A stretch of 64,000 bases of DNA, taken from Nitrosarchaeum koreense MY1 (GTDB lineage: Archaea > Thermoproteota > Nitrososphaeria > Nitrososphaerales > Nitrosopumilaceae). The stretch is from the NCBI RefSeq assembly GCF_000220175.1, contig NZ_AFPU01000001.1, positions 248,001 to 312,000 of the forward strand, read 5' to 3'. This document shows, piece by piece, positions 62,674 through 64,000 of the stretch (its first letter is position 1; each line of letters starts with the position of its first letter). Under the pieces are notes generated by a model. That model was not told the origin of the DNA. It saw only the letters and a program-made list of their open reading frames with translations, and ran no database searches. The translations under genes and the position numbers were made by a program.

Positions 62674-63120
62674 TTGTTAGCAAAAAGTCTTGTAATTTTT
62701 ATCAGTGTTGGTGTCATAGCTGGTTTTTCTTTTGGATTTTATTTACTTGAAATAAAAAGCACTAATCAACTTGTGTATGTGGATGGTTCTTCACTTTCTT
62801 TGGTTACTGAAAAATCTGATTTTAAGCGAGGTGAAGAAATCAAAATTACTTTGATAAATTCTGGAACAAACCCAATATCATTTTCAGATACATCATATGG
62901 TTTGAAAATTAGTGGCTTATTTGGCATTGCAAAATATTCTCCTCCTGCATCTCAAGTTATTTCAACATTAAACCCAGGAGAAAAAATTGAATTTGTTTGG
63001 AATCAGATGAAAAATGACGGTCTTCCAGTAATTGAAGGTCTTTACAAAATTAATGTAGATGGAATTGATTCTATGGGAATCAAAGTAGAAAAATCAATCA
63101 CAGTTAACATTTGGAAGTAA
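62674..63120 (+). CDS. Hypothetical membrane-anchored beta-sandwich protein
   Basis: 148 residues from a TTG start. A hydrophobic N-terminal helix (5-25) followed by an Ig-like beta domain ('SDFKRGEEIKITLINSGTNPISFSDTSYGLKISG', in part) similar to BsuPI/CARDB-type folds, with no cysteine. Probably an exported, anchored protein; function unknown. It is the last gene before the tRNA-Ser. Confidence 0.65.
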   Translation: MLAKSLVIFISVGVIAGFSFGFYLLEIKSTNQLVYVDGSSLSLVTEKSDFKRGEEIKITLINSGTNPISFSDTSYGLKISGLFGIAKYSPPASQVISTLNPGEKIEFVWNQMKNDGLPVIEGLYKINVDGIDSMGIKVEKSITVNIWK

Positions 63121-63144
63121 TTTTTTGTAATTTCAAGTAACACA

Positions 63145-63152
63145 ATATATAA
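63145..63152 (+). promoter_or_regulatory. TATA box for tRNA-Ser
   Basis: ATATATAA lies ~40 nt before the mature 5' end, consistent with a short 5' leader. Confidence 0.55.
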
Positions 63153-63188
63153 TCAAATTTTCCCAAACAAATCTGTCGTAAGACATGT

Positions 63189-63289
63189 GCCGGGGTCGCC
63201 TAGCCTGGTAGGGCGCGCGCCTGGAAATAATTAACCATAAAGCGCGTTCTCGCAAGGGAACGGGAGTTCAAATCTCCCTCCCGGCGCCA
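63189..63289 (+). tRNA. tRNA-Ser (GGA) with intron and encoded CCA
   Basis: Acceptor GCCGGGG/TCCCGGC (one G-U), discriminator G, CCA encoded. D arm GCCT/GGGC, anticodon stem CGCGC/GCGCG, loop CTGGAAA with anticodon GGA, long class II variable arm (ttctcgcaagggaac) and T arm GGGAG-TTCAAAT-CTCCC. A 14-nt insertion (63227-63240, canonical 37/38 position) interrupts the anticodon loop. Confidence 0.9.
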
Positions 63290-63451
63290 TACTGTTTTTT
63301 TGAAATTAATTTATCCAAATTAAAACACAGTAATAATGTAAAGGCATGCCACAATCAAAAAATTATAGTCATATATTGATAAGCAAAATATCTTTTTGAT
63401 TATGATTTTGAAAATACTACAAAATCTATTATCTAAAAATGAGGAATAGAA

Positions 63452-63592
63452 ATGACGCCTGGACAGATGGATGCAAGAAAAAGAAAAATGGCACAAACCA
63501 TTGAAAATCCACCAAACTATTTGAGTGAAAATGCTATTTCTGATAAAAAGAAATGGAAGAATCTTAAGAATGATGGATTGCCACGATACTAA
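63452..63592 (+). CDS. 46-residue basic protein
   Basis: An ATG (63452) frame of 46 codons plus stop: MTPGQMDARKRKMAQ... ending NDGLPRY. GAGGAATAGA upstream provides a ribosome-binding site. Strongly basic and helical at the N-terminus, Asn/Lys-rich, no Cys, so it may bind nucleic acid. It lies between tRNA-Ser and the membrane gene at the window end. No family recognised. Confidence 0.6.
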   Translation: MTPGQMDARKRKMAQTIENPPNYLSENAISDKKKWKNLKNDGLPRY

Positions 63593-63603
63593 TTATTTTT
63601 GAA

Positions 63604-64000
63604 TTATTTTTCTAATGCTTCATTGTTTCTATATGCAATTAAAAATCCTATGCCGCCACATACAACTCCTATTGCAAGAAAAGCAATAAACCCTCCAATT
63701 GGTTCAATAAATGAATCCATAATTGCTGGATATTTTGGACCAAGTTTTCCTTCAGTAAAAATTGAAAGTAGTCCTGTTCCTGCCAACCCTGCATATGTCA
63801 TAATCATCATTGCACCTGCACCACCTACATTCATTCCAACAAGATGTATTCCAGCTAGTATGTTTGATTTTTTTGTAAATTTTTTCCCCAAAGTGATTTC
63901 AAGATGACTGTAAAATAATGCAGTAACTGCAACTGCAACTATGATTATTAAATGAAATATTATTCCTAAAAAGAACCATTTTGCAGTTCCATCAAATGAC
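63604..64000 (-). CDS. Polytopic membrane protein, 5'-truncated by window edge
   Basis: The frame is open to the end of the window, so the N-terminus is missing. The visible ~131 residues hold three or four membrane helices with 'IHLVGMNVGGAGAMMIMTYAGLAG' (in part) and a C-terminal 'AYRNNEALEK'. The His-containing helix and Gly/Met pattern faintly recall the late helices of haem-copper oxidase or NO reductase subunit I; this is a weak resemblance and the family is not established. Confidence 0.6.
   Translation of the reverse strand, partial: SFDGTAKWFFLGIIFHLIIIVAVAVTALFYSHLEITLGKKFTKKSNILAGIHLVGMNVGGAGAMMIMTYAGLAGTGLLSIFTEGKLGPKYPAIMDSFIEPIGGFIAFLAIGVVCGGIGFLIAYRNNEALEK

Overview
The window looks like the chromosome of an ammonia-oxidising archaeon of the Thaumarchaeota (Nitrososphaerota), probably in or near Nitrosopumilus/Nitrosarchaeum. 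The evidence is very AT-rich DNA, an unsplit RNA polymerase A subunit (A' and A'' in one gene), archaeal-type ribosomal proteins and Spt5, PEFG-type C-terminal sorting tails, S-layer-like secreted modules, intron-bearing tRNA genes, and many genes whose start codon lies about 25-30 nt downstream of a TATA box (leaderless transcripts). The assignment is inferred from gene content; no marker gene for ammonia oxidation lies in the window.

Layout. 1-6100: secreted surface proteins (a truncated S-layer-like protein, a CFI-box protein, a thrombospondin-type-3 repeat protein) and two small unknowns. 6100-12800: a B12-binding-type radical SAM enzyme, then a nickel-pincer cofactor locus (larB; larC-larE overlapping a cysteine desulfurase) with malate dehydrogenase embedded in it. 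12780-16330: four consecutive PEFG-tailed secreted proteins, three of which share almost identical 3' ends. 16420-24150: the rpoH-rpoB-rpoA-Lsm operon. 24200-26900: two more secreted proteins. 26980-28880: L30e-NusA-S12-S7. 28889-29000: a tRNA-Gln with two introns.

29000-35500 is an accessory stretch: redox enzymes, a geranylgeranyl-reductase-like flavoprotein, a nitroreductase, a three-gene helical/membrane operon, rhodanese, several tiny zinc proteins, a methionine-rich membrane protein, and a DoxX protein preceded by a pair of identical palindromes that match the CopY/BlaI operator core. 35690-41270: leuS and alaS. 41340-43740: small membrane proteins, ribosomal P1 and a TRIC-like channel. 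43750-47050: L10/P0, L1, an Lrp regulator, L11, Spt5 and a short secE. 47080-53480: dtdA, ogt, L19e, L32e, pckA, a membrane-anchored subtilisin and superoxide dismutase.

53570-62650 is a long co-directional run: prefoldin alpha, ftsY, argF, L18-S5-L30-L15-secY-adk-DUF106-cmk-cbf5. It joins ribosome assembly, membrane targeting (FtsY, SecY and the EMC3/YidC-like DUF106 protein) and RNA modification. The window ends with a small lipoprotein-like gene, tRNA-Ser(GGA), a 46-residue protein and a membrane protein running off the edge.

No CRISPR array, IS element, integrase or phage block was seen. The most unusual points are the putative copper-type operators at doxX, the lar/malate dehydrogenase/cysteine desulfurase locus, sequence homogenisation in the PEFG family, an RG-rich tail on uS5 resembling eukaryotic RPS2, FtsY with its acidic region at the C-terminus, and the doubly interrupted tRNA-Gln. 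With the small genes included, no stretch over 300 bases is without a gene.
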